Shown here in pieces: positions 1 through 6,498 of a stretch of 12,817 bases of DNA. A program made the translations under genes and the position numbers. Position 1 is the stretch's first letter. Every line of letters starts with the position of its first letter. This stretch comes from Fidelibacterota bacterium (lineage in GTDB: Bacteria; Marinisomatota; Marinisomatia; Marinisomatales; UBA8229). The notes beneath the pieces were generated by a model. That model searched no databases. It saw nothing but the letters and a program-made list of their open reading frames with translations, and was not told the origin of the DNA. Location of the stretch: assembly GCA_002686675.1 (NCBI GenBank), contig NYYF01000060.1, positions 1 through 12,817 on the forward strand, given 5' to 3'.

Positions 1-6
1 ACGAAG

Positions 7-20
7 AAAATGGTGCTGTT
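7..20 (+). repeat. Partial intergenic repeat (AAAATGGTGCTGTT block)
   Basis: The 14-nt block AAAATGGTGCTGTT is identical to 442-455 and differs by one base from the copy at 4489-4502. It lies directly upstream of the ATG at 24. The CAAATTGATTCCTCTGG core is not present after it. The window begins here, so its upstream context is unknown. Confidence 0.6.
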
Positions 21-23
21 AAA

Positions 24-401
24 ATGACCCTCAACAAAGGCTGTGGTATTAAGGGGATATTCATCGCCATTTTTATCCTCGTAGCGTTAGTTGGTGCCAA
101 GGATTTACCTGCAGACAGTTTAACATGTCAAGATTCCTGGCGTGGTTTTGATAAAGTTCAGCATGCTACATTCAGTTTTTTGTGGGTGTTGGGTGTCCAA
201 TATATTGCTGTAAATAAATGTGACATGACTGAGAAAGATGCTTTTCAAATATCATTCACAACCTCTGCTTCCCTTGGGCTGCTAAAAGAATTTTTTGACC
301 GGAAAAGGTCTGGAGGACATTTTTGTAAAAAAGATTTAGCTGCAAATACCCTTGGACTGATTTTAGCTTCAGCAATCGTTCTGTCCAATTCTGGAAGGTA
401 G
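24..401 (+). CDS. YfiM/DUF2279-like envelope protein
   Basis: This encodes 125 residues with a hydrophobic N-terminal segment (about residues 10-25), which could be an uncleaved anchor or a signal peptide. The body carries D-S-W-x-G-x-D-K-x-Q-H (about 37-47), then S-L-G-x-x-K-E-x-x-D (about 83-92), then a glycine-containing K-K-D-L-A-x-N-x-x-G motif near 102-111. As I recall them, E. coli YfiM and the DUF2279 predicted periplasmic lipoproteins have this same order: W-x-G-x-D-K-x-Q-H, S-L-G-x-x-K-E-x-x-D-S, K-D-L-A. YfiM is only slightly shorter. The biochemical role of the family is unknown to me. No lipobox cysteine is evident, unlike YfiM, although Cys7 lies before the hydrophobic stretch. 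The reading frame stays open upstream to base 1 and there is no Shine-Dalgarno. ATG 24 is preferred because a repeat that is intergenic elsewhere sits just before it, but an upstream start cannot be excluded. Confidence 0.7.
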   Translation: MTLNKGCGIKGIFIAIFILVALVGAKDLPADSLTCQDSWRGFDKVQHATFSFLWVLGVQYIAVNKCDMTEKDAFQISFTTSASLGLLKEFFDRKRSGGHFCKKDLAANTLGLILASAIVLSNSGR

Positions 402-441
402 AATTTTCAAGCTGGGAACAACTGGTTTCATACAGACCAAA

Positions 442-517
442 AAAATGGTGCTGTTGAAGTAAATTGGAGAGACTTTTATTTATAGCATTGTTGGTAAATT
501 TAATTGACTAAAAGGAG
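442..517 (+). repeat. Composite intergenic repeat lacking the central core
   Basis: The block AAAATGGTGCTGTT (442-455) is followed by GAAGTAAATTGG and then GAGACTTTTATTTAT (469-483). An ACTAAAAGGAG leader (507-517) supplies the ribosome-binding site of the next gene. The copy at 3413-3471 has the same GAGACTTTTATTTAT and ACTAAAAGGAG blocks. Here, however, about 14 nt (TTCCTCTGGATAAG in that copy) is missing between CAAATTGG and AGAGAC. This looks like an internal deletion or a recombinant between copies. Confidence 0.65.
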
Positions 518-523
518 ATTAAA

Positions 524-688
524 ATGAGTGGTGAAGAAAATTTATCCGGAAAAATCAATGATAATACTGATAGTAACAGGAGAAGGAGAGACAGAAGACA
601 AGGAGAGAGAAGAAGTAGAGAGAGAAGAAAAGAACAAATCCCTGTTGAGTATGATAGAAGAAGAGGAGACAGAAGGCTTAACGCTTAG
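524..688 (+). CDS. Small arginine-rich protein with DRR/GxRR motifs
   Basis: This is a 54-residue ORF that is easily missed. Its start is well supported: AAAAGGAG at 510-517 lies 6 nt before ATG 524. Residues 19-51 are extremely rich in arginine, arranged as short recurring units such as RRRDRRQGERR, RERRKEQIPVE and DRRRGDRR. From memory, small proteins and tails with repeated 'DRRxGxRR' units flanking an I-P-V-E segment occur in several bacterial groups without an assigned function. There is no signal peptide or membrane segment. The strong positive charge would suit binding to nucleic acid or to an acidic surface, but that is inference. It has its own upstream repeat and is separated from the next gene by another repeat copy at 707. 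Confidence 0.6.
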   Translation: MSGEENLSGKINDNTDSNRRRRDRRQGERRSRERRKEQIPVEYDRRRGDRRLNA

Positions 689-706
689 TTAATGGATGAT
701 ATTATT

Positions 707-747
707 CACTGCAAATTGATTTCTCTGGGTAAAATGAAGAGAGTATT
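707..747 (+). repeat. Intergenic repeat copy, full core
   Basis: The first 23 nt (CACTGCAAATTGATTTCTCT followed by GGG, 707-729) are identical to 1149-1171. The next bases, TAAAATGAAGAGAGTATT, align with TAAATTGAAGTGAGTATT in the copy at 6499-6540, so the repeat reaches about 40 nt in these two cases. It ends 23 nt before the ATG of the lipoprotein gene. Confidence 0.75.
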
Positions 748-769
748 ATAATATTTTGGAGATACTAAT

Positions 770-1066
770 ATGAGAAAAATAATCTTATTATTATTTATAC
801 TTTTGGCTTTAAATGGTTGTTCTGAAGATGGTTCTGAACAGACGGACTATATTGATTGCAAATGGTTGAAAACCCAAGATACAGATGGATTAAATACAAT
901 TGTAATTGTTTATTGTGTTTCTGATTGCCCAGAGGGTGAAACAGTTAAAAACTGTAGCTGGGTGCATCTTTATCTAGACACTAAAGTTGTTGAATACCTA
1001 GATACAAACACTGGGAACGTTTTTATTTTGGATTTAACAACGTTCGCATCTTATGAATATGACTAA
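770..1066 (+). CDS. Small predicted lipoprotein, unknown function
   Basis: This encodes 98 residues. The N-terminus has two basic residues, a leucine/isoleucine-rich segment and a lipobox-like L-N-G-C with the lipid-accepting cysteine at residue 17, so export and lipidation are predicted. The mature part is short and acidic, with cysteines at about 30, 49, 53 and 62 that could form disulfides in the periplasm. I recognise no family. The start is supported by GGAGA at 758-762, 7 nt before ATG 770. It is flanked upstream and downstream by near-identical intergenic repeats (707 and 1149), so it looks like a self-contained unit. Confidence 0.72.
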   Translation: MRKIILLLFILLALNGCSEDGSEQTDYIDCKWLKTQDTDGLNTIVIVYCVSDCPEGETVKNCSWVHLYLDTKVVEYLDTNTGNVFILDLTTFASYEYD

Positions 1067-1097
1067 AATTGAAGTGTAAAAAACTTTATCTAACACT

Positions 1098-1119
1098 CTA
1101 GGGGAAAGACGTCCCCTGG
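1098..1119 (+). other. Stable stem-loop downstream of the lipoprotein gene
   Basis: CTAGGGGA (1098-1105) pairs with TCCCCTGG (1112-1119), giving 8 pairs with one G-U and a 6-nt loop. It lies about 30 nt after the lipoprotein stop codon. No T tract follows, so it is not a standard intrinsic terminator. It may stabilise the mRNA 3' end or weakly terminate transcription. Confidence 0.4.
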
Positions 1120-1148
1120 TCTCTGGTTGGCTCTGCTATTATTTCCAG

Positions 1149-1175
1149 CACTGCAAATTGATTTCTCTGGGAAAA
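1149..1175 (+). repeat. Intergenic repeat copy, core only
   Basis: The 23 nt at 1149-1171 are identical to 707-729. After the GGG the sequence diverges. It lies about 50 nt upstream of the DDAH-type gene. Confidence 0.75.
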
Positions 1176-1224
1176 ACATTAACAAGAAGCACTTGGGATA
1201 AAGGGTTTCAAAAATAATAGTTTG

Positions 1225-1992
1225 ATGAATTTCACCCATGCCATTGTTTGCCCACCTTATAAAAATTTTATATATGGAATCACAACTTCATCTTTAGGAA
1301 AACCAGACTATCCAAAAGCTCTCCGTCAGCACCAAAACTATGTAAAGATTCTGAAAGAATTGGGGTTAAAGATAACTGTACTTCCGCCAGATAAAAATTA
1401 CCCTGATTCAACGTTTGTTGAAGACACTGCTGTTTTGATCCCATCCTGTGCTGTCATTACCAATCCCGGCGCAGAATCAAGAAGAGGAGAGATCAAAGCG
1501 GTTGAAAAACTGCTGCAAGGGGAATTCAACACAATAGAAAAAATTAAATATCCCGGCACACTGGAGGGTGGTGATGTTTTGGAAGTGGAAAATCACTTTT
1601 ACATAGGAATTTCTGAAAGGACAAACCAATTAGGAGCAGAACAGTTTATTGAAATTGTACGCAATAATGGAATGACAGGATCTATCATTTCTGTGAACCA
1701 GGGACTTCATTTAAAGTCAGCGGTTTCTTACATAGGAAATAATTGCATATTGATTGATCCGGAATCAATAACTAGTAATTACTTCAACGGGTTTACCATA
1801 ATTACAACAGAACCGGGAGAAAGCTATTCAGCTAATTCCATTTCTGTAAATGAAACGGTCATTCTATCGGAAGGATTTCCAAAGACAAGGGATAAAGTGG
1901 AAAAATCAGGATTTTCAGTCAGGACTGTTAATGTGTCGGAATTCAGGAAGTTGGATGGAGGATTGAGTTGTTTATCCCTCAGGCACTACTAA
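1225..1992 (+). CDS. ddaH: Dimethylarginine dimethylaminohydrolase-type enzyme
   Basis: The product has 255 residues from ATG 1225; a TTG one codon earlier could also serve. This matches the usual DDAH length of about 250-260. DDAH (EC 3.5.3.18) hydrolyses N-omega-methylated arginines to citrulline and methylamines and belongs to the guanidino-group-modifying superfamily with amidinotransferases and arginine deiminases. Visible motifs (numbered from ATG 1225) are F-V-E-D-T-A at about 64-69, L-E-G-G-D at about 113-117, the catalytic histidine in G-L-H-L-K at 162, and the nucleophilic cysteine in L-D-G-G-L-S-C-L-S-L-R at 249. The catalytic residues therefore appear intact. There is no signal peptide, so it is probably cytoplasmic, unlike most neighbours. 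No good Shine-Dalgarno is seen. The true substrate could be another guanidino compound, since sequence alone does not separate DDAH from close relatives. Confidence 0.85.
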   Translation: MNFTHAIVCPPYKNFIYGITTSSLGKPDYPKALRQHQNYVKILKELGLKITVLPPDKNYPDSTFVEDTAVLIPSCAVITNPGAESRRGEIKAVEKLLQGEFNTIEKIKYPGTLEGGDVLEVENHFYIGISERTNQLGAEQFIEIVRNNGMTGSIISVNQGLHLKSAVSYIGNNCILIDPESITSNYFNGFTIITTEPGESYSANSISVNETVILSEGFPKTRDKVEKSGFSVRTVNVSEFRKLDGGLSCLSLRHY

Positions 1993-2007
1993 ATCAATCC
2001 TTTTTTT
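1959..2007 (+). terminator. Possible terminator overlapping the end of the DDAH gene
   Basis: AGGATTGA (1959-1966) is the inverted complement of TCAATCCT (1994-2001), and the right arm runs straight into a run of seven T at 2001-2007. The loop is long (27 nt) and contains the stop codon, which is atypical for an intrinsic terminator. Confidence 0.35.
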
Positions 2008-2180
2008 GAATCTGTAGAATTTATTATTGGCTTGCCAAGCGGGTAGTAATGCTGTAATATGAATATTGATGATATAATTGTATATTTGGATCAGGAAATG
2101 GAGTACTGTTTGTATGAATCATTATTTACTTTTTTTGTATTTACTGTATCATTAAAATAATTGAGTTCATATTTGAGTAT

Positions 2181-2209
2181 CGCTACAAATTGATTCCTCT
2201 GCATAATTT
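2181..2209 (+). repeat. Intergenic repeat copy
   Basis: CGCTACAAATTGATTCCTCT then GCATAATTT matches the family core with a few substitutions. It ends just before the ribosome-binding site (AAGGAG, 2213-2218) of the first MORN-variant gene. The rest of the gap from 1993 shows only AT-rich sequence and no supported gene. Confidence 0.7.
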
Positions 2210-2224
2210 AGATAAGGAGATAAA

Positions 2225-3259
2225 ATGAAGAAAGCAGCTCTAGTAATGCTACCGTTACTGCTGATTATTTGGAGTTCTAAAACAGCAGCACAACAGAACA
2301 TTTTTTCGGTCACAACCTACGATAATGGTGCGATAAAAGAGATTAAATATCATAACAAGACAAAAGATAGAATTGAATTAGTTAAAGGTGAGACCTATTA
2401 CTCGAGTGGAAACAAGGAATCAGAAGGAGATTATCTGGATGGAAAAAAAGATGACTTATGGATTTTTTGGTGGGAGAATGGACGGAAGAAGTCAGAAGGA
2501 GTTTTCAATGATGGGATATTAGATGGGATTTTGACTTCTTGGTCACCAGATGGAAAAGAGAATTTTGAGTTGACTTGGAAATTTGGATATCCCTGGGATG
2601 GAAAACGGACTGAATGGTATGAGAGTGGACAGAAGATGTCAGAAGGAACTTGGAAGAATGGGAAACCAGATGGATTGTGGGCTTATTGGGAAAAAGATGG
2701 ACAGAAATATATAGGGAAGACGACAAAAGAGGATAGTGAGGATGGAAGTTTTTTATTTTTTTATGATGGGAAAAATACAACAGTAAAATCTCATCAAACG
2801 TACAAGGATGGGAAACAAGATGGGAAATGGACTTCTTGGGATGAGAATGGACAGAAGTCAGAAGGGACTTTAAAGGATGGAAAACCAGACGGATTATGGA
2901 CATTGTGGTATGATAATGGAGAGAAAGAGGAAGAAGGAACATACAAGGAGGGAGAAAAAGATGGATTATGGACTTCATATTGGATAAGGGGGCAGATTAT
3001 GGAAAAAGGAACATACACAAATGGGGAACAAGATGGGAAATGGACTGCTTGGTACCAGAATGAACAGAAGTGGAGAGAAGGAATTTTCAAGGATGGGGCA
3101 GAAGACGGAAAATGGACCTGGTGGAACGAGGATGGAAAGAAGAAAATTGAAAGAACTTTCAAGGTTGGAGAATTAATTACGGAAAAAGAGTGGGATAAAA
3201 GCGGAAATTTGGTGAAACATAGAGTCCGGGGAAAAGAAGGAAATTTGCGTCAAGATTAA
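2225..3259 (+). CDS. Secreted MORN-variant (YwqK-family) repeat protein
   Basis: This encodes 344 residues with an N-terminal signal peptide (M-K-K-A-A, a Leu/Ile-rich core, and A-A-Q as a likely cleavage region near residue 23). The mature protein is almost entirely short repeats of about 22-23 residues. Each has the pattern W-x-x-[WY]-x-x-x-G-x-K-x-x-E-G-x-[YF]-x-[DN]-G-x-x-D-G, with roughly eleven units. This is the MORN_2 (MORN-variant) repeat used in proteins annotated as YwqK-family antitoxins. That label rests on Bacillus YwqK and says nothing about function in exported FCB proteins. No toxin partner is recognisable nearby. The repeats should fold as an elongated beta sheet, giving a surface or periplasmic binding scaffold (inference). 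The start is supported by AAGGAG, 6 nt before ATG 2225. The coding strand is strongly purine-rich, which produces long spurious open frames on the opposite strand. Confidence 0.8.
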   Translation: MKKAALVMLPLLLIIWSSKTAAQQNIFSVTTYDNGAIKEIKYHNKTKDRIELVKGETYYSSGNKESEGDYLDGKKDDLWIFWWENGRKKSEGVFNDGILDGILTSWSPDGKENFELTWKFGYPWDGKRTEWYESGQKMSEGTWKNGKPDGLWAYWEKDGQKYIGKTTKEDSEDGSFLFFYDGKNTTVKSHQTYKDGKQDGKWTSWDENGQKSEGTLKDGKPDGLWTLWYDNGEKEEEGTYKEGEKDGLWTSYWIRGQIMEKGTYTNGEQDGKWTAWYQNEQKWREGIFKDGAEDGKWTWWNEDGKKKIERTFKVGELITEKEWDKSGNLVKHRVRGKEGNLRQD

Positions 3260-3270
3260 AGTGCATATTA

Positions 3271-3312
3271 CGGTATATAACATAGTAAAATAATCCCGTC
3301 CTCTGTATACCG
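3271..3312. repeat. Inverted repeat after the first MORN-variant gene
   Basis: CGGTATA (3271-3277) is complemented by TATACCG (3306-3312), with two further pairs possible inward and a loop of about 24 nt. Within it, TCCTCTGTATA (3299-3309) is an 11-nt identity to the repeat copy at 6499-6540, so this may be a decayed repeat copy. No T tract follows, so it is not called a terminator. Confidence 0.35.
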
Positions 3313-3412
3313 AAAAATACATAGATATTCAAATCAATATAACTCACTGGTCCACTCTACTTTTGGAGCATTGGGGGTAAGAAACCCATCCGACATTAAT
3401 ATTGATTTTTGG

Positions 3413-3471
3413 CACTCCAAATTGGTTCCTCTGGATAAGAGACTTTTATTTATGGCTTTAACTAAAAGGAG
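3413..3471 (+). repeat. Composite intergenic repeat with shared leader
   Basis: CACTCCAAATTGGTTCCTCT then GGATAA is followed by GAGACTTTTATTTAT (3439-3453) and ACTAAAAGGAG (3461-3471). The last two blocks are identical to those at 469-483 and 507-517, upstream of the arginine-rich gene. The final GGAG is the ribosome-binding site of the next gene. Confidence 0.7.
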
Positions 3472-3477
3472 CAACTA

Positions 3478-4458
3478 ATGAAGTTAAAATCTATGATTTT
3501 ACTATGTGTGTATATATTTTCATCAGGAATAACACAACAACTATTACCATCAAGACCTGTAGCAACATATTCTATTGTAGCGATGGATAAAACTACAGGG
3601 CAATTGGGTGTTGCAGTTCAGAGCCATTGGTTTTCGGTGGGCTTTTTAGTGCCTTGGGCTAAGGCAGGTGTTGGCGCAGTAGCCACCCAATCATTTGTAA
3701 AAGTGGATTATGGTCCAGAGGGTTTGAAACTGATGGAATCTGGAATGACAGCTACAGAAGTATTGAGGATCTTAACCTCCCAGGATGATGGGGAGGATCT
3801 TCGTCAAGTGGGTATGATCGATTTCAACGGAAATGTCGCAGTGCATACAGGTAAGCGCTGTATAAAGCATGCTGGGCATGTTACTGGGGATAATTATTCT
3901 GTTCAGGCAAATATGATGGCTAATGGTACAGTTCCCAAATCTATGGCAAATGCATTTGAGAATTCTAAAGGTGACCTTGCTGACAGAATGATGGCTGCTC
4001 TGGAAGCTGCAGAAGCAGAAGGTGGGGACATCCGCGGTAAGCAGTCTGCTGCAATGGTTATTGTATCAGGAGATCCAACTGGTGTGGACTGGAAAGATAC
4101 AATATTAAGTTTACGAATTGAAGATCACCCTACTCCCTTAGTTGAATTAAAGAGATTAATAAGGATACATCGTGCCTACCAGCATGCCAATATGGGTGAT
4201 CAGTATATGGAAACGGAAGAAATTGAAAAAGCCCTATCAGAATATTCTAAAGCAACAGAATTTTATCCTGAAAATGCAGAACTACCCTACTGGTCCGCAA
4301 TTGCTTTGGTGAATGGTGGTCGATTAGAAGATGCACTGCCTGTGTTCGAAAGTGTATTTAGACGGAACCCTAATTTGAAAACAATGACTCCCAGGTTGAC
4401 TAATTCAGGTCTATTAATAGATGATAAGGAAATACTCAGAAGAATAATGAATCAATAA
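3478..4458 (+). CDS. Secreted DUF1028 protein with TPR-like C-terminus
   Basis: The product has 326 residues with a signal-peptide-like N-terminus (about 1-20). Residues about 29-230 are a full DUF1028 domain. Visible are A-T-Y-S-I-V-A (29-35), T-G-Q-L-G-V-A-V-Q-S (about 40-49), V-P-W-A-K-A-G-V-G-A-V-A-T-Q, then R-Q-V-G-M-I-D, A-G-H-V-T-G, and a late G-G-D-I-R-G-K-Q-S-A-A followed by an I-E-D-H-P-P-L-like stretch. DUF1028 is, as I recall, placed in the Ntn-hydrolase (N-terminal nucleophile) fold group, but no substrate is established. The Thr or Ser near residues 30-32 could be a nucleophile if the leader is removed there, which is speculation. Residues about 235-305 (A-Y-Q-H-A-N-M-G-D followed by E-I-E-K-A-L-S-E-Y-S-K-A) look like one or two TPR helices, suggesting protein-protein contact. 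The start is supported by AAAAGGAG, 6 nt before ATG 3478. Confidence 0.82.
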   Translation: MKLKSMILLCVYIFSSGITQQLLPSRPVATYSIVAMDKTTGQLGVAVQSHWFSVGFLVPWAKAGVGAVATQSFVKVDYGPEGLKLMESGMTATEVLRILTSQDDGEDLRQVGMIDFNGNVAVHTGKRCIKHAGHVTGDNYSVQANMMANGTVPKSMANAFENSKGDLADRMMAALEAAEAEGGDIRGKQSAAMVIVSGDPTGVDWKDTILSLRIEDHPTPLVELKRLIRIHRAYQHANMGDQYMETEEIEKALSEYSKATEFYPENAELPYWSAIALVNGGRLEDALPVFESVFRRNPNLKTMTPRLTNSGLLIDDKEILRRIMNQ

Positions 4459-4488
4459 CTTAGTTCAAGAGAGTTTGTCTAGATGAAT

Positions 4489-4535
4489 AAGATGGTGCTG
4501 TTGAGGTAATTTGATTCCTCTGGGTAAATTGAAAA
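4489..4535 (+). repeat. Longest composite copy of the intergenic repeat
   Basis: AAGATGGTGCTGTTGAGGTA (4489-4508) runs directly into ATTTGATTCCTCTGGGTAAA (4509-4528) and TTGAAAAG. It joins the AAAATGGTGCTGTT block (seen at 7 and 442) to the full core (seen at 707, 1149, 2181, 3413, 6499 and 6681). It abuts the LRR gene start with almost no spacer and occupies the place where a ribosome-binding site would be. Confidence 0.72.
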
Positions 4536-4536
4536 G

Positions 4537-6498
4537 ATGAAAAAACTGATTAAATCATTTATTATCTGTGTTATTCTTTCACTTAGTTGGGTGTGGGGTC
4601 AGTGTAATGAGGGACATACAGAAATAGATGGAGATTGTTACTATCAATCTGATTTGGATATTCTGCAGATTTTTATAGACAATAGTGATTCAACTATTAA
4701 TATGGATATGGATATTGACAGTAGTGGGGTGATTGAACCGTTGGAGTTAGGTGATCAGAAGTGGGTAGATGGTAGGATAACTGAATTTTGGTGTTATTGG
4801 GATGATAACGGTTGGAATCGTTGTGAAATATCAGGAGAAATCCCCCCTGAGATTGGTGAACTGACAAATCTGACTTATTTAGTTTTAGGACTTAATAAGC
4901 TCACAGGTTCAATCCCATCTGAGATTGGTGAACTGACAAATCTGACTTTTTTGGGTTTAGGAGTTAATAAACTCACAGGTTCAATACCACCAGAGATTAG
5001 CAATCTAACAAATTTGACTCATTTGTATTTAGGGTCTAATCAACTCACGGGGGAGATACCAGAGGGCATATGTGATTTAACTCTTAATTTTACTGATGAT
5101 TATGATTTTAATTTATCCGAAAACCAGCTCTGTTCCCCGTATCCCCCCTGTGTAGAAGACTATATAGGAGAACAAGACACCACCAATTGTTCACCTTGTG
5201 ATGAAGGATTTACAAAGATAGATGGAGATTGTTATTATCAACCTGATTTGGATGTTCTTCAAATCTTCATTGATAACAGTTCAGAAACCATTAACTGGGA
5301 ATTGGATATTGATAGTAGTGGTGTAATTGAACCGTTGGAGTTAGGTGATCAAAAGTGGGAGGATGGAAAGATGACGGAATTTTGGTGTTATTGGAATGAT
5401 AACGGTTGGAACCGTTGTGAGATATCAGGAGAAATCCCCCCAGAGCTTGGTAATCTTACAAATCTGACTTATTTGATTTTAGGCTATAATCAACTTACAG
5501 GTTCAATACCCCCGGAGATTGGTAATCTTTTAAGTTTGACTGTATTGTGGTTAGATCATAACCAACTCACAGGTTCAATCCCATCTGAGATTGGTGAACT
5601 GACAAATCTGAGTTCTTTGTACTTAAATTCTAATCAACTTTCGGGGGAGATACCAGAGAGTATATGTGAATTGAATTTGGATTGGGATAGCTCTCATAAA
5701 TTAAAAATCACAAACAACCAGCTCTGTCCCTCATACCCTTCCTGTATAGAAGCCTATGTAGGGGAACAAGACGACACCAATTGTTCGTTTTGTGGCAAAG
5801 GATATACAGATATAGATGGAGAATGTTACTATCGATCTGATTTGAATGTTCTTAAAATTTTCATTGATAACAGTTCTAAAACCATTGACTGGTATTTAGA
5901 TACTGATAGTAGTGGTGTAATTGAACCTTTGGAACTGGGTTATCAACGATGGGAAGAAGGAAGATTAACTTATTTACAATGTGAAGATAATGAATTATCG
6001 GATGTGATACCTCCTGAGATTAGTAATCTTACAAAACTGACTTTTTTGGGTTTAGGTTGGAATCAATTCACAGGTACAATACCACCAGAGATTGGTTATC
6101 TAATAAACTTGACTCATTTGGATTTATTAGCTAATGAGCTTACAGGTACAATACCACCGGAGATTGGTAATCTAACAAATTTGACTCATTTGTATTTATG
6201 GTCTAATCGACTTACAGGTACAATACCACCGGAGATTGGTAATCTAACAAATTTGACTCATTTGGATTTATTGTCTAATCAACTCGTAGGTACAATCCGC
6301 CCTGAGATTGGTAATCTAAAAAATCTAATTTATTTGACATTAGGATATAATGAACTCACAGGAGATATTCCTGAAAGTATCTGTCAGTTAGTTGATAATG
6401 GTTGTTGGGTACATCTTACCGACAACCAACTCTGTCCTCCATATCCATCCTGTGTTGAAGATTATGTGGGAGAACAAGATACTCCAAACTGTGATTGA
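4537..6498 (+). CDS. Secreted leucine-rich-repeat protein of three EF-hand/LRR modules
   Basis: This encodes 653 residues with a clear signal peptide (M-K-K-L-I-K, hydrophobic core, cleavage near V-W-G-Q, about residue 21). The rest is three tandem modules starting at Cys23, Cys221 and Cys419, an exact period of 198 residues. Each begins C-x-x-G-x-T-x-I-D-G-x-C-Y-Y, followed by a helical L-x-I-F-I-D-N-S segment. Next comes a 12-residue loop D-x-D-S-S-G-V-I-E-P-L-E (59-70, 257-268, 455-466) that fits the EF-hand calcium loop at positions 1, 3, 5, 6, 8 and 12. Each then has 24-residue LRRs of the type L-T-G-x-I-P-x-E-I-G-x-L-x-N-L, as in plant receptor-type and bacterial secreted LRR proteins. 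Each closes with a cysteine-bounded N-Q-L-C-x-x-Y-P-x-C-x-E-x-Y-x-G-E-Q-D cap. Module 3 has more LRRs. The likely role is extracellular ligand or surface binding (inference). No anchor or sorting domain is seen. There is no clear Shine-Dalgarno. Confidence 0.85.
   Translation: MKKLIKSFIICVILSLSWVWGQCNEGHTEIDGDCYYQSDLDILQIFIDNSDSTINMDMDIDSSGVIEPLELGDQKWVDGRITEFWCYWDDNGWNRCEISGEIPPEIGELTNLTYLVLGLNKLTGSIPSEIGELTNLTFLGLGVNKLTGSIPPEISNLTNLTHLYLGSNQLTGEIPEGICDLTLNFTDDYDFNLSENQLCSPYPPCVEDYIGEQDTTNCSPCDEGFTKIDGDCYYQPDLDVLQIFIDNSSETINWELDIDSSGVIEPLELGDQKWEDGKMTEFWCYWNDNGWNRCEISGEIPPELGNLTNLTYLILGYNQLTGSIPPEIGNLLSLTVLWLDHNQLTGSIPSEIGELTNLSSLYLNSNQLSGEIPESICELNLDWDSSHKLKITNNQLCPSYPSCIEAYVGEQDDTNCSFCGKGYTDIDGECYYRSDLNVLKIFIDNSSKTIDWYLDTDSSGVIEPLELGYQRWEEGRLTYLQCEDNELSDVIPPEISNLTKLTFLGLGWNQFTGTIPPEIGYLINLTHLDLLANELTGTIPPEIGNLTNLTHLYLWSNRLTGTIPPEIGNLTNLTHLDLLSNQLVGTIRPEIGNLKNLIYLTLGYNELTGDIPESICQLVDNGCWVHLTDNQLCPPYPSCVEDYVGEQDTPNCD
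4603..6495 (+). repeat. Three tandem LRR modules (594-bp period)
   Basis: Module starts are at 4603, 5197 and 5791, so the first two modules are exactly 594 bp each. The third runs to the stop codon and is longer because of additional 72-bp LRR units. Inside it, 6139-6192 and 6211-6264 are identical over 54 bp and offset by one LRR (72 bp), a sign of recent unit duplication. Confidence 0.8.

Noticed and set aside
707..1175. CRISPR-like reading of the identical 23-nt repeats
   Set aside because: Spacing is irregular (hundreds of bp), genes lie between copies and no cas genes are present.
2059..2160. 33-codon plus-strand ORF between the DDAH and MORN-variant genes
   Set aside because: It has no Shine-Dalgarno, AT-rich composition and no recognisable sequence, so chance is the simpler explanation.
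2505..3162. Two long open frames on the minus strand opposite the first MORN-variant gene
   Set aside because: They arise because the plus-strand gene is purine-rich and repetitive. Their Ser/His/Pro/Phe-rich translations are the mirror of the MORN repeats, with no start signals.
2225..3259. Toxin-antitoxin system based on the YwqK-family antitoxin label
   Set aside because: Both MORN-variant proteins have signal peptides and no neighbouring toxin is recognisable, so the label should be read as a repeat-type similarity only.
4505..4535. Bacteroidota-type promoter (TTTG ... TAnnTTTG) within the repeat
   Set aside because: TTTG (4510-4513) and TAAATTGA (4525-4532) are only 11 nt apart instead of about 20, and other copies keep neither element well. 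A promoter role remains possible but is not supported by this consensus.
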